Shown here in pieces: positions 32,091-44,357 of a stretch of 64,000 nucleotides of DNA. Each line of letters begins with the position of its first letter. Position 1 is the stretch's first letter. The notes beneath the pieces were generated by a model. It worked only from the letters and a program-made list of their open reading frames with translations. It did no database searches and was not told the origin of the DNA. This DNA is from Phoenix dactylifera (lineage: Eukaryota; Streptophyta; Magnoliopsida; Arecales; Arecaceae). The DNA lies in the NCBI RefSeq assembly GCF_009389715.1, contig NC_052402.1:19357985-19421984 (forward strand). The letters are read 5' to 3'. Position numbers and translations under genes: made by a program.

Positions 32091-33902
32091 TTTTTTTATT
32101 GCGATATATTTGTTTTTACCTGTCATTTACTTTTGGGGGCAATCAAAAGAGTAGGAGCCAGAAAGGAAATGGCTAAGAAATTGGTTAGAAGTGTGTGCCT
32201 GTGCAGTTGCTTGTTTGTTTCCAGCCAGTTGCCTCATTTTGAGGAAATGGAATTGAATCTACTTACTAGATCAGTTTCCTGATAGGCAGTAGTAGGCTGG
32301 TAAATATATTCCCAACGACCATGAAGGTCACAGTCTCTATCATCACTTTGCCGAAAAATAAATAAATAGATAAACAAAAGCTTAGCAATTCTACATGGAA
32401 AATTGTGGCTCCCAGTTCCTACTTAAAAGCATGACACCTTGTTCAACTTTGCTGAAAAGTTGGCAAGCTGATTTCAATCCATACGTTTGATATGGCGCAC
32501 AGCATTAAATCTGCAATATTAAGGACTAACAACTATTTCACTGTAATACGAGTAATACAGTAGTTTTTTGGTGGTATCCTGCTAAGCAAATGTCATCATG
32601 CTTGAATAGTTCGATGGTCGATGGTTGCTGTAGTCACTGCTGCCATAATCTGGGTGCATGCTAATGTATTCAGATCTCCACATCTTAAAAGTAGCATATT
32701 ACCATTTGATTGTTCTCAGAACGAAGAGAGAAACAAGAAGCAATGCTGATAGAAATTTTACTCGATACGAAGAAGGGAAAGAGTAATGAGCAGCTCTTGA
32801 AATCAAACTCAACAAAGGTATTGGAAATTCTCTATAGGCACAAAGTGCTGAACCTATCATGGCCAATCAACTGAGGCAAGCTGTTCCTGATCAGCATCAA
32901 TTAATTTCTTAAAAGGTTCAAGAAACCACCCAAGTCAGTGCCTATTATATAAAAAACTTAATAAATACCATTGAACATAAGAAAGATGATGACAACACTA
33001 GTTTGGTTTCATTAGCTTCCATACTTGGAAAACAAATCGGTTCATCTTCTCCTTCCAAAGTACCACTTTTTTAGTTAAAATACATGAATTGTATTCTATT
33101 AAAGCATATTGATCTGCTTATTTTACAGATTCATTGCTCAATGGGGCAAATTTCTACTGCTTCCTTGACCGATCATCAGGACTGTTGGGCTCAATCCGTG
33201 GCAATTTCTAAATAATCAATTAGTTTTACCTCAGAAGTCTAATATCGAGAAGATAATAGAGGTACACTAGATGAAAGAGCGAATGAATCCCTGAACATCG
33301 AGGCACCTGCACGGTTTGTGTCTCACAATGATGATGCAAATCATCTATCGTCTGGTACCGTGCCAATTACATCAACTGTTAAAATCGATCTAAATTATCT
33401 ATCATGTCATGAAAAATACCTTTTTACCTGATCTGACAGACTATTTTTTGGCAAACGGATCCACCAGTTTCAAGGGCAATTGGTCAGTCTGTAATGTCCT
33501 TGTCGTGCCATCACCATCATCTCCAAGGGCAAAAGGCTCATTAGGCGAGGAAGTCTACTTTTTGAAGTAATCAAGGGCCAAAACAGGCCTGTTTTGTATC
33601 AAAGTCAGAGCGAGTTAAATTTGATTCAAAAATTCTAAAAAAAACAAACAAACAAATTAAAGGGACAGGAGATTATGATCCCTACCTAAACATCCACCAT
33701 TAGGAATAATAACATGAAGCCATGGCCAATGCGAACGACCAGCGGCTGCTAGAGCCGCTGCAACCGGCGAATCGCCAGTTTTAAGCGAGTTTATCTTTCG
33801 GAAAACCTACTTTTAAATTTTTTTTTCCCTTACGAATGATCACCGCCGAGCCCCCCTCTCCCTTTTCTTCCTTATCTCTGGTGGCCACCGAGCCGCCACA
33901 GC
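32091..33902. other. Intergenic sequence
   Basis: No ORF or element that I can support. The composition is mildly AT-rich and there are no obvious repeats. Confidence 0.5.
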
Positions 33903-34750
33903 TAGGGGTGCAAATGGATCAGATCGGGTCGGATCCTGGGTAACTCCGATCCGATCCGGTTTTTTGTTCAAGTCCTAATTTTGGACCCAAATCCGACCTG
34001 GTCGAGGATCGGATTGGGTCGGATCCGGGTTGGATCGGGTTCGGATCCGAATCAGATTCAAATTTTTTTTGTGCTTTTATGGGCAAATCTAAATTGGTCA
34101 TATCATAATTATGAGGTGCTGGGTGACCCATGACTTGAAAGACTTGCAATTGACCTCCAGTCAGAACAGATGACCCATGACTACTAACTAAGTCGGTCTA
34201 CAAGCCAAATTTCATATCACACTATTTTTTGTCCATATGACTGATTGGACGGAACTTGGTGTCTCCCAGCTCCCCTCTCACGAGGACAAAAAAAAATCCC
34301 AGACCTTCTTCCAAAATCCAATTCCATTGCAGAAAACTGGCACATGACCCATATTCAGTTCAGTGTTCCCTCACTTCCTCCCTGCAAGGGTTAAAAAAAA
34401 CAGAAGCCAAAAATAGAAGGAAAAAAAAAAAAAAGCCAGCTACCTAGACACTAGAGGTATCAACAGTGTAATAGACCGAGAGAGAATCCTGATGGACCAA
34501 TAGTGCTATGACCCACCAAAAAAAAAAAAAAAAAAACTCCCTTTGCTTCCCCCCCCCCTCTCTCTCTCTTTTCGGGTCCATTCGGGTCGGATCGGATTCG
34601 TTCGGTAAACCCAGACCCGACCCAAAAATGATTCGGTTCCAATTTTAAGACCCGACCCGAACCCGCGGGTCCTAAAATTCGGGTCAGGTCGGGTCTACGC
34701 GGGTCGGGTCGGGTCGAGTCTCGGATCGACCCGACCCATTTGCAGCCTTA
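33903..34750. mobile_element. hAT-like non-autonomous element with exact 8-bp target duplication
   Basis: Exact flanking octamers GCCACAGC at 33895-33902 and 34751-34758. The left end is TAGGGGTGCAAATGG and the right end reverse-complemented is TAAGGCTGCAAATGG, 12 of 15 matching. Internally the ends continue as inverted runs of GGATCGGGTCGGATC-like motifs, so large parts could fold back. Poly-A and C/T tracts lie in the middle. 848 bp, no transposase. These properties fit a hAT-superfamily non-autonomous element. Confidence 0.8.
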
Positions 34751-34758
34751 GCCACAGC

Positions 34759-35609
34759 CACGCTCCACCCCTCCTCCACACCCCACTCAAAACCTCTTCT
34801 TTCTCTCTCTAGATTTTCGTGTGCTCTGTTTTACCTTGTTTGGGTTTTGCCACTACAAATCTCACTAGAATCCATCACCGTCAGCCGAGATCCATCATCA
34901 TTGCTGCCTACCGATGAGTCCCTCACCATCTCCAAGCTCTGTAGCCAAGGAAGATGCCATCAAGGCAGATTGGGGCGCTTCCCCTCTCCTCTCCCCTTGC
35001 TCAACTTTGTGTGCGGGCGGAGCATTGCTGCACGTTGAGGCTACAGCCGCCTCACCATAGGTTGTGCCGCCCTGACCTCCCTTTCCCTCTTCTCATCTCC
35101 TCCAGGTGGACCCAAGCCCAAGCCCAACCTCCTATTTTGGTCCAAGCCAAGATCTTCTCGGTCATTCCATCTCCGCCAGTTGTCACCATCGCCGACGACC
35201 ACTCGTTAAGCACCGTCGCTGCTACCATCATAGCTGGCTGCCATCAACCCCTTGCCTGGTCTCTCCTCTTCTTTTTTTTCTTCACTCTCTTCCTTTCCCT
35301 TCTTTTCTTCTAAATTCTTCCCTTTTCTTCCCATATTTTTACATATTTAATATTTTCTAAAAAAAAGAAAGACACTCATCTCTTGATCGAGTCCACATTA
35401 TGTTTAGATTTAGACCTCCCTTTGATAGTCAACCTAGACCACACAGACCGAGCCTGCGATCAGACTCAAAATGAAATCCAGATCGAGCTTCTCTCTCTTC
35501 GCTTTAATATTTTCGTCTCTCTCTCAATTGAAGGCTAACAGTATTAATTAAGTTGATCAGAGCCTTCAACTCCAGAGCAGTATCAAAAACTTATGATTAG
35601 TTTTGTCAG
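34759..35609. other. Intergenic CT-rich sequence
   Basis: Pyrimidine-rich with several short ORFs (for example around 34847-35360) that read as low-complexity Pro/Ser/Leu peptides without family resemblance. No supported gene. Confidence 0.5.
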
Positions 35610-35951
35610 TGATCCAATTAAGAAGGAAGATTTTCTTCAACCCGCTTAACTCGAATCTCTCTAAAGATAACTAGAAGAAGATTGAGGAATCTCGAAAGTA
35701 GAACTTTAAGTTTTCTTTTCTTTTAGTAATGATTAAAAAAATGAGGTACATAGTCTCTATTTATAATGTGAGGTCCGCCCTAACATAATTTGGTCGGATT
35801 GCTCTTTCTAATCCTAGTAGAACTCTTTTTCATCAAAATAGACATCTCTAGTAGAAAGAAACTAAAAATTTTGAGAAGGTAGATCTCAACTTTTACATTA
35901 ACTTTGCCTTCTGTTGCGTCACCAAATTCTTTTCAGATGGAGAGCTACGCC
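35610..35951 (-). repeat. LTR-like direct repeat (3' copy in element orientation)
   Basis: Aligns along its length with 38184-38521 with scattered substitutions and small indels. The inner end may extend beyond 35951, because the outer end of the other copy seems truncated there. Confidence 0.65.
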
Positions 35952-36531
35952 CGATCAAAGTCTTATCCGAAAAGAAAACTTTTGGTTTGACCAGCCCGTT
36001 TTCGGATCTAACAGTGGAATTTTATCCCAATTCAACCTTCTAGTTGTAGGTTTCGGAAAGATATTCAATTTTAAAAGAAAAGATCATCTCAATCGGACAT
36101 CGAATGGCTAAGTTATGGCCTCCAAAAGTTTGGCATTCGACTCGACTTCCCGATGTGGCGGATCTCACTCCTCATCCAACCCTGCTCGTAGCGACTAAAA
36201 TGGTCCACATCAAATCTGGTGGTCCTTCTGAGTCAAGGCTCCTCTTGTTTAGGAGATTTAGCTCTTACTAAATCAAAACTGGAGGTGGAAAATGCCGATT
36301 TCCCCATCTTGCGATTGAACCATCTAGCTTTGCTTAGAGATGGTTCTTTGGCCTGGCTTTTCTTGAGTCTCAGCGAACCACTTGCTCTGTTCCTACATTG
36401 GAACTTCGTGGTAGGGATGCTCCTTGTTATCCTTCCTCGTCGATGAGGACTACAACGACTCCTTACTCTTAATTTCGGTATATCAGTCAATAGAACCAAA
36501 AAAATGAGAGCTTAACCACTCATAAGTAGTA

Positions 36532-38056
36532 TCAGATTTTTGTACCATCATCACAAACTTGTTGTAGGCATTGGCAATTGCAAGGTCTACGTTTTCTTGT
36601 GTTTTGGAGGCATTGATAATAAACTCCTTTCTGTCCTTCACGAACTAATTCTTCTTCAGATGTCGGTAGAAGACTTGCATCTCGATCCCAAAGGTATGGG
36701 CTCCCAAGGATAACCCGGCAAATATCCAAAAAAATTGCTTCACAAGTTACCTCGTCGATAAACCTCTCAGTTATAGCAAATTTGAAGGTACACTACTTTG
36801 TGATCTTTAATTCAACGTCCTTCTAAATCCAACCAAGAGGATAGGGATGTAGATGAGGCTTAGTCTGCAACCCTAACTTATGAATCAGATTTTCAGAGAT
36901 GAGGTTCTTCTAGCTTGCAGAACCTACAATAGCCTCAATGATACTCTACTTTACTAGAATCTTCAAGCAGAACAGTTCCTCTCGCAGCTCTAAATCTACT
37001 TCAATAGCTGTCGGTTTTCTTGCCATCAGGCTTAATTTAGAATCTGCTAGCTCAAGCTCAGACAACTCTTCAACTTTTATAGCATTGAGAACCACTTTTT
37101 CCTTCTTAGAATCCTCTTCTTCTTGTGTCTTCCTCTTCGTTCGCAGCTTGGCGTGAAGTTTCCAACACCTCTCCTTGGTGTGTCCATAGAGGTTACGATG
37201 ATCTTAATAAATTTTTCGAGTCATGTTAGTGTGCTTCTTTCCTTTCTTCCTCTCTTGACATAGATTTCTGCTATTTTTTTTTTGAACTTGTCGCCCTTTT
37301 TACCTTCTCTAGGATGATTCTTCTCCTCAATTGCCATGGCCTTCACACTGGTTTCCCTAATGTCTTTAACTTTGAAGAGTTTCAGCTCATTTGGATGCTC
37401 TTGTGGAGACTTCTGATGTATTTCATAAAAATTGCATGATCGTTGATGGAGATTCTGAGAAAGATTGCTTGCTTGTTGAACTCGGTGGTGTAGTTCTGGA
37501 CAGACTAATCATACTTCTACTGTAGGTACTACCACTTGATCCAATGATCCTCCTTGTGGCTGATTGGATAGAACTGCTTCTTAATTAGGCTCTTGAATTT
37601 ATTTCATGTCAGATTCGAAACATCGTTGTTCCTCATGTACGAATTCCATCAAGTAAGAGCATGGCTAGAAAGCTTGAGATGGGCAAAAGCTACCTTTTGA
37701 ATACTGGAATATCCATAGATAGTAAAATATGTCTCGAACTGGTCTAGCTAGTTATCTATCTTTTTCACATCATCAACACCATCATATATAGGAATCTTAA
37801 TTTGAGCCTCAACTTTAAACGATTGAAGAGATAGATTTTTTATACCCCAAGGTCGCTCGTCCTCATCCTCCTCGCTGGATGGTGGTTCTTCATTTTGAGC
37901 CATTGGAGACAGTTTTGTAATAGGAGTTCTTGGTGCTTCTATTGAAGTTATCGCCAATTTCGAGATGATTTCGGAGAGTTGGGCAATTTTCTCCACTAGT
38001 CGTATGAGACATTCCTTTATCTCATCATCATCCATCGAAAACGAACAAGCAGCCAT
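36532..38056 (-). pseudogene. gag-protease remnant of an LTR retroelement
   Basis: Minus strand from ATG at 38056. Residues 1-102 are an acidic N-terminal region (SSEEDEDERPWG) leading to IPIYDGVDDVKK. After a TAG stop (37748-37750) where Trp is expected, the sequence continues in the same frame as Gag capsid (LDQFETYF, ALTWWNSYMR, FKSLIKKQFYP). Farther on, a decayed aspartic-protease region resembles the NLIS...HKLGL pattern, and VILGSPYLWDRD appears at about 36660-36730. Several stops and frame changes; not functional. Confidence 0.65.
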
Positions 38057-38183
38057 ACTCGCCTTTGTCGTTCGACATACTTAAAGCACGAATAGTCCTT
38101 CTCCTAATTGCTTTATTGCTCACGCGTCTGGACCATAAATAGAAGCCCCACAGATATAGAGGACTAGAGATCTAATACTATCT

Positions 38184-38521
38184 TGATCTGATCGAAAAGA
38201 TTTTCTTCAACTCGCTCAACTTGAATCTCTCAGAAGATAACTATAAAAAGATGGAGGAATCTCAAAAGTTGATCTTTAAGTTTCTTTTTCTTTCATTAAT
38301 GATTCAAAAAAATGAGGTACATAGATTCTATTTGTAATGCGAGGTTCGCCTTAATATAATTTGGGTCGGATTCCTCTTTCTAATCCTAGTAGAACTTTTT
38401 TTTCCAAAATAGACATCTCTAGTGGTAAAAAGCTAAAAATCTTGAGGAGGTAGATCTCGACTTCTACATCAACTTTACCTTCCGTTGCTCTGCTAAATTT
38501 TTCTCGGATAGAGAGCTACGC
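38184..38521 (-). repeat. LTR-like direct repeat (5' copy in element orientation)
   Basis: Partner of 35610-35951. Similarity stops abruptly after GAGAGCTACGC, followed by unrelated sequence, so the outer end is truncated. Confidence 0.65.
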
Positions 38522-38586
38522 ACTTGCTAACAAAGACTGGCAATTATGGTTACATTATGGTCAATGCACGACCGGCATAATTACTG

Positions 38587-38706
38587 CCACGTGCTTTTCA
38601 CGCGGGGCGGTTTTCATATTGTAAATCTGCAACTAACCGTTTACCTTGCAATTAATGCACATTGCGCCAAATCAGATAACAGATTGGTATGCTATCCTAT
38701 ATAAAG
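38587..38706 (+). promoter_or_regulatory. Promoter-like block without an identified gene
   Basis: A G-box (CCACGTGC, 38587-38594) lies 104 bases before a good plant TATA box (TATATAAAG, 38698-38706). The sequence downstream has only a 69-codon ORF of no recognised family. It could be a relic LTR or pararetroviral promoter, or chance. Confidence 0.3.
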
Positions 38707-41700
38707 AAGTGGCCCCGGGGTCCTCAAGTAAGCTCATTCAGAGACTCCCTACTCAACAAAAATGTCTTTTTTCCACACTGTTGCCTCACTATTTTGACTT
38801 AGGCATCAGAGGATCCCAATCTCACTATTTTAACAGTAGTCTGCCAACCTCCTGAATAAATGTTTTTTTTAAAAAAAAAGAATGAACTATTTAGCCAAGA
38901 AACAACTAATTTTTACAGCCATAGCTTCACATCTTCTGCCCCATTAGTTTTTCAATAATTTATATGGTAAGAAAGAAGATCATCATGATTACAAACATGT
39001 ATACAGCCGTTCCCGCCTGAATTGTTTTCCATCATAGGGGGTAGAGACTAAGGCTAGTGACAGTAAATGTCTATTTTCATGTTTAATAAACATGTTTTCC
39101 CAAGATTCAGGTTTGCAAACAAAAAACAAACAAATTCTCTGACCAAATAATTGTATATCTTCATAACTTATATTAAACAATACTCAATCAATAGATTCAT
39201 TGTACGCAATCATACAGACAGCAAGAATTCTTCAACAACCAACTAACATAGTAAATGCATCTGAGCTGGTATCTTGTACAAAGAGAAGGAAGCAAGCTGA
39301 CTGCAAACTTCTTTGTTTATGACTCCAATTTCTCTGTCAGTTATGAACAAAGGAATGGTAAATCCATTCGCAAAAAAAATTTAACAGCATGCTTGAAAAC
39401 AACTGCCTATATTCCTTTATTTTTCACTTACGTACAGAGAAAAAATGGAGAACTTCAAATTCATTGGGCATTATTCCAGAAGTTTAAGGTTGAAGGATAT
39501 CAGCATGCCATTTATCAATTATTTTCTCTACGCCTCTTCTTTCATGCCCACTCACTTCCTATCGGACCGTAGAACGGTGGAAGCAAAGCATCAAAACAGC
39601 CCCCAAATAATGTATTATTGTTGTCAAAAACAGAATGCAGTAAAGACATCAAACCATTTATGCTAATGAGCATCTGTCAAAAATCTAACCTGGCTACAGG
39701 ATTGGCATAAACAACACAACAGATATAAATAGGAGAAATGAGAGGCATTAAAAAGAAAAGAGAACTACGAGGGAAAAGCCGACAAGAAGGCAAAACTGAA
39801 GACACCTCCTTGCCTCCTTTGCTGGAGAAACCATGTTAAACATCGTGCCCTTTCCTAGTGAGCCCTGTTCCGGCAATACTACTCTCCTGTGCATTGAGGC
39901 ATCTAGCCTATGGTCAACCACATAGGCTCCCTGCAATCCATCCCCACCATTTGAGTATGAATCATAGGAGCATTTTCAAAAGCAAGCAGTGATTGACTGC
40001 CAGTGGTTATAACAAAAATTATTTGTAAATAAATACTTTCATTGCGGGTTGTGCAAAATTTTCTTTTTCGTTAAATCAAGAATTCTCCCTGATATAGCAG
40101 TAATATTTTAAAACTGATTTATTGCTCTATATTATTCTTTCTGAATTTCTTAATGTTATTTCTGTTATGGACCGGAAATAGAAGAATGTACATTTCCTTG
40201 CTGACCTCTTGGTAACTTCCTAGGTGTAACGAGGCACAAGTTTATGAACTACCTATTCTCTTTCCATTATGTTACCATTAAACTTTTAGGTACAAACAAC
40301 GGACCAGAAAATAACATGTATAAACATATAATGGATTCAGGACCAGTGTACTCATCCACAAGCTCTAAATTGAATATTAATTTAGTGAATATATTAGGAA
40401 TACAGAAGTCACATCTATACTTGTCCATCAGACGTGACAAACGCTCTTTGCAGCATAACATGCTCGGTTTATGGTGTGCATCTTCCACTCAGTGTAATGA
40501 TAGAACCCTTAACTATCATAAAAGACATTCTACCCTGTGTTTCCATTTTTGCTAATTAAATATACTTAGAAATCGAAAATTGTAACTAGACTTTCCACAT
40601 CCTAGATCTCTTATATAATCCATAAAATTTCAATCTGCAAGCTCTATTTTGCATGATTATTAGTAGTAAGGGCTCTATTCCCTAAAATGTATGGATGAGT
40701 TGTCTTATAACTCATTACCTAATGAACCCTATAAAATGACCGTCAAACATAAAATGCAGTTACCAAAGGTGGCAATTTCAACACAAACTATATCCAGAAA
40801 TGTATAAAAAACACAATAATTTTTCTAAGAAAAAAGAATAACGCACTTGAAAATGGATAAACATAAGCAATAGCATTCAAATCCATTGATCCAGCAGGAA
40901 TTATAAAAGCTACTACAATCAGAAAAAACAGAATTATAAAAGCATTAATCAATATGAACCTGGAAACATATGAGATCATGAAATATAAAAGCTATAAAAG
41001 CTATAATTAATCTGTTATAAAAGCTATAAAAGAAAAGGCAATTGTGCATCAATCAGTACGAACCTGCATGCAGAAATATAACCTCTCAGCTACCATCTCC
41101 TGTGGTACTGAACATTTACATTCTTTCCACCAGTTGAGTCTTGAAAATTCCGCAAATATTTTGTGTGACCTCCTGCTTGATGATAATCATGGTTATAAAT
41201 AAATACTGCTTTCGTGGTGACTTCTGATAGGACCAAACAGCCAGATGTATAGAGCACAAGTCAGACTTGGAAACATATAAGAGCACAAGTCAAACGCATT
41301 CAAATCCATTGATCCTGCAGGAATTATAAAAGCCACTACAATCAGAAAAAAACAGAATGCTAAAGTTACTGGATTGAGAACCTTCAGAAACAAACAAATC
41401 CTGCATGAAGAAACATGAGTTTATGATAGAAATAATATTGACGTACAGATGTTTGAAGGTGCTGCTTCCTATTTATTTGTTGGCAAGAAAAGACCGTATT
41501 GAATGAAAAGAGGGGTAAGAAAGATTATTTCTTAAAAAGAATAACTAAAGTATGTAAGGGCACTAAAGGTGAATTGACACCAAAAATTTACAAACATATT
41601 CTATTTGCTTTATTTTATTGGATCCCTTCAGACATATACACAAGTCCTCCATGAAAAATATGTATAAGTTAAAAAATAAAATAGTATTTTGTACAAATAA

Positions 41701-42041
41701 TCAGGAAGTGCCACTTCCTGTTTTTGATTAACAAAGAATGATTGTGTTACAACAAAGTAACAACTGAGAAAATGAAAACATAAATGGTGTAGTGTTACCA
41801 GCAAGTAGTTCAACGCTTTCACAGGTGTTCTCTTAGTGGTCAGTCTAGCATATTAATGGCAGTATGGATGACATGAACAAATGTGAGCAAAGGTGATATT
41901 TATCAAGGTTCATGTTCTTGAAGAACTCAGTTGATGATTCCTGCTCCTTGAAATATCTGAAAGCAAAAGCCTCTGCTTCATTAAAGTCTTGCTGCAGATA
42001 GATAGTTTTGGTGAGAAGCATTGACTCTAGCATGCTTCAGG
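38707..42041. other. Intergenic region downstream of the PPR gene
   Basis: No supported coding gene. The part nearest 42041 should include the PPR 3' UTR (minus strand). It contains a pair of short direct repeats listed separately and many small AT-rich ORFs. Confidence 0.45.
40873..41358. repeat. Pair of 60-bp direct repeats
   Basis: Copies at 40873-40934 and 41296-41358 share GCATTCAAATCCATTGATCC, GCAGGAATTATAAAAGC and ACTACAATCAGAAAAAA with two or three differences. Spacing is about 420 bp. Origin unknown. Confidence 0.75.
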
Positions 42042-44357
42042 TCATTCGTGCCATCTTGATGCTTTTGGTGCATAGCCAGATTCCCTCATCTCAAAGCCCA
42101 ACAATCCTAGCATTACATATATAGCTTCAGAAGCTGGGTGAGACTTGTCTTCTACTATGAAGACACTGACCTCTCCCCTTACCTTAATCCAGCTTTTTCC
42201 AGGAGACTTCCTCACACCACTTCTTTTCATCAACTTCCGTAGCCTTGCAAAGTCATCCCAATGGCCTGAGGAAGCATAAATGTTGCATAACAAAACATAA
42301 GCTGCAGAATTTGAAGGATCGATCTTTAATATACCTTCTGCTGCTCTCTTTCCAATCTCGACATTATTGTACAGTCTGCATGCAGCCAGCAAAGTTTTCC
42401 ACATTACAACAGCAGGTTCAAATGGCATCTGATCAATAAATCTTTCAGCCTCACTCAATCTGCCAGCACGGGCAAGTAAATCCACCACACATGAGCAATG
42501 CTCTCTTGTTGGTACGATGCCATGTTCATCTTCCATTATACTGTAGTAATAACACCCTTCATCTACCAATCCAACACGGCTACAGGCTGTAAGAACCCCA
42601 ACAAAGGTAACATGATTTGGCCTAATTCCCAGACTTTGCATACATGCAAACAGCTCAAGAGATTCTTTTGCATATCCAAACTGAGCATACCCGACAATCA
42701 AACTGCTCCACGAGAACACATCACAGTTATTGCCCATCCAGTCAAATAATTTTCTTGCATCATGTAAGCTTCCACATTTTGCATAAGTGTCAATTAGACC
42801 ATTCCTCACCATGGAATCAGCCTCCAATCCAACCTTCAAGGCATAGGCATGAACCTGATTTCCCATTTCTAGATAACCCAAGTCAGCACAAGCACTCAAT
42901 ATCATATTTAAGGTTATCTGATCCAACTTGCTGTTTAAACTTCTCATTAGCTTTAACAACCAAAATACCTCTTCAGATTGCTGGTGCTGAAGACATGCAG
43001 TAAGAATCGTGTTCCAAGAAACAAGATCCCAATCATTCATCTCATTAAAAAGATCCAATGCAGTAGAGAGATCCGAACACTTCGAGTACATCATAAGTAG
43101 AGCATTCTGGACAGCAACATTCAAATCCAAACCTATTTTTAGAATGCAGGAATGCACCAATTGGCCTTGGTGCAAAGAGTCAGAGACTGTGCATGCACAA
43201 AGCAAGCATCGTGCAGTGATGTCATCAGGCTGTAATCCAAAATCCCTCAACTCAGAAAAAAATAATATGGATTCGTTTATCAGACCTACACAAGAAAAAG
43301 CATTTATTATTGAATTCCAAGAGACTAAATCTGGCATATCTATGCTGTAAAATGCTTTCTTTGCACAATCTAACCTTCCACACCTCGCATACATGTCACT
43401 CAATGAACACCCAGCAAATGTGTCATTTTCCAAACCAAACTTAATAGAGAGACCATGCAATTGCTCTCCTAACCCAGACTGCACTATACCACCACATGCA
43501 CTAAATGCACTACCAAATAGGAACTCATTTGGCCTGTGCACACCCATATCAAGCATTTCCTTGAACAGGTGCAAAGCGTCCAGTTCACACCCCTGCTGAG
43601 CAAAACCAGCAATCATCGAACCCCAAGAGATCAGATCCTTTTCCACCATCCTTTCAAACACAACAGAAGCATTTTCAATCCTTTCAGACTTTGAGTACAT
43701 GCTGATGAGCGCATTCTGCACAATCCGAGCAGCGCCACAATCTGACTTTACTGTGTGGCAATGCAGCTGCTTTCCCAGCTCGACATCAGACAAACCGGAG
43801 CACGCTCTCACCACGCTTCCCAAGGCAAACTGATCCGGGGCTAGCCCCGAGCGGAGCATCTCGACATACAGCTCCACCGCCTCCCACTCCCGGTGGTTCT
43901 GCGAGTACCCAGAAATCATTGAGGTCCAAGACACGAGATTCCTCTCGGGCATTGCATCGAACAGCTGCCGGGCTTCCTCCAAGGACCCGCATTTGCCGTA
44001 CATATTTAGAATGTGGTTGCGGAGGATCACGTCGGCAGCCACGCCGGAGTCGGAGAGGTGGTGGTGGACGAGGCGGCCGTGATGGAGGGATTTGAGTTGG
44101 GAGCAGGCGAGGAAGAGGCGAGCGTAGGTGCTGGGGTGGAGCTGGAAATTGAGCTTCTGCGCACGGAGGGAATGGAAGGCTTGGAGGGCTTCTCGGAAGC
44201 GCTTCTGCCGGCAGAGGCTACTGATGAAGTCGTTGCTGCACTGCTGGGTTACGAAGTGGGGGGAGGAGATGCTTGGACGAGGCGAAGGGTGGCGGGAAGA
44301 AGTGCAGAAATAGAGCCGTTGGTGTTTTCTGAAGCTGGTTATCATATTGTACGTCAT
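42042..44357 (-). CDS. Pentatricopeptide repeat protein, PLS class with E motifs, probably mitochondrial
   Basis: RNA-binding PPR protein, probably acting in organellar RNA editing or processing. Single exon of 771 codons from the ATG at 44357. The frame is open to an ATG at 44570, but the extra 71 residues are low-complexity, so I prefer the internal start, which gives an Arg/Ser-rich N-terminus (SFRKHQRLYFCTSS) fit for mitochondrial import. Tandem P, L and S repeats run from about residue 45: NHILNMYGKCGSLEEARQLF, MPERNLVSWTSMISGYSQ, NALISMYSK, DLISWGSMIAGFAQQG, and so on. The C-terminus has E and E+ motifs (EHCSCVVDLLARAGRL, GKSWIKVRGEVSVF, DKSHP) and stops before any DYW deaminase domain. 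It closely recalls Arabidopsis At3g53360 (PCMP-E subfamily). Editing by such proteins needs a separate DYW partner. Confidence 0.92.
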   Translation of the reverse strand: MTYNMITSFRKHQRLYFCTSSRHPSPRPSISSPHFVTQQCSNDFISSLCRQKRFREALQAFHSLRAQKLNFQLHPSTYARLFLACSQLKSLHHGRLVHHHLSDSGVAADVILRNHILNMYGKCGSLEEARQLFDAMPERNLVSWTSMISGYSQNHREWEAVELYVEMLRSGLAPDQFALGSVVRACSGLSDVELGKQLHCHTVKSDCGAARIVQNALISMYSKSERIENASVVFERMVEKDLISWGSMIAGFAQQGCELDALHLFKEMLDMGVHRPNEFLFGSAFSACGGIVQSGLGEQLHGLSIKFGLENDTFAGCSLSDMYARCGRLDCAKKAFYSIDMPDLVSWNSIINAFSCVGLINESILFFSELRDFGLQPDDITARCLLCACTVSDSLHQGQLVHSCILKIGLDLNVAVQNALLMMYSKCSDLSTALDLFNEMNDWDLVSWNTILTACLQHQQSEEVFWLLKLMRSLNSKLDQITLNMILSACADLGYLEMGNQVHAYALKVGLEADSMVRNGLIDTYAKCGSLHDARKLFDWMGNNCDVFSWSSLIVGYAQFGYAKESLELFACMQSLGIRPNHVTFVGVLTACSRVGLVDEGCYYYSIMEDEHGIVPTREHCSCVVDLLARAGRLSEAERFIDQMPFEPAVVMWKTLLAACRLYNNVEIGKRAAEGILKIDPSNSAAYVLLCNIYASSGHWDDFARLRKLMKRSGVRKSPGKSWIKVRGEVSVFIVEDKSHPASEAIYVMLGLLGFEMRESGYAPKASRWHE

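Larger units (their letters stand above)
35610..38521 (-). mobile_element. Degraded LTR retroelement with gag-protease only
   Basis: Direct repeats of about 340 bp at 35610-35951 and 38184-38521 share long blocks, including ATGAGGTACATAG, AATCCTAGTAGAACT and AATAGACATCTCTAGT, and both begin TGATC. They bracket a minus-strand gag-protease remnant. Just inside the right repeat, read on the minus strand, is TAGTATTAGATC, 9 of 12 matches to the initiator-Met tRNA primer site. No reverse transcriptase or integrase is recognisable in the 2.2-kb interior. Diverged and inactive. Confidence 0.65.

Noticed and set aside
36219..37156. Plus-strand ORFs in the degraded LTR element
   Set aside because: They are antisense to the gag-protease remnant and show no family similarity.
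39748..40555. Short ORFs on both strands between the LTR relic and the PPR gene
   Set aside because: All are under about 105 codons with no family resemblance and no supporting splice structure.
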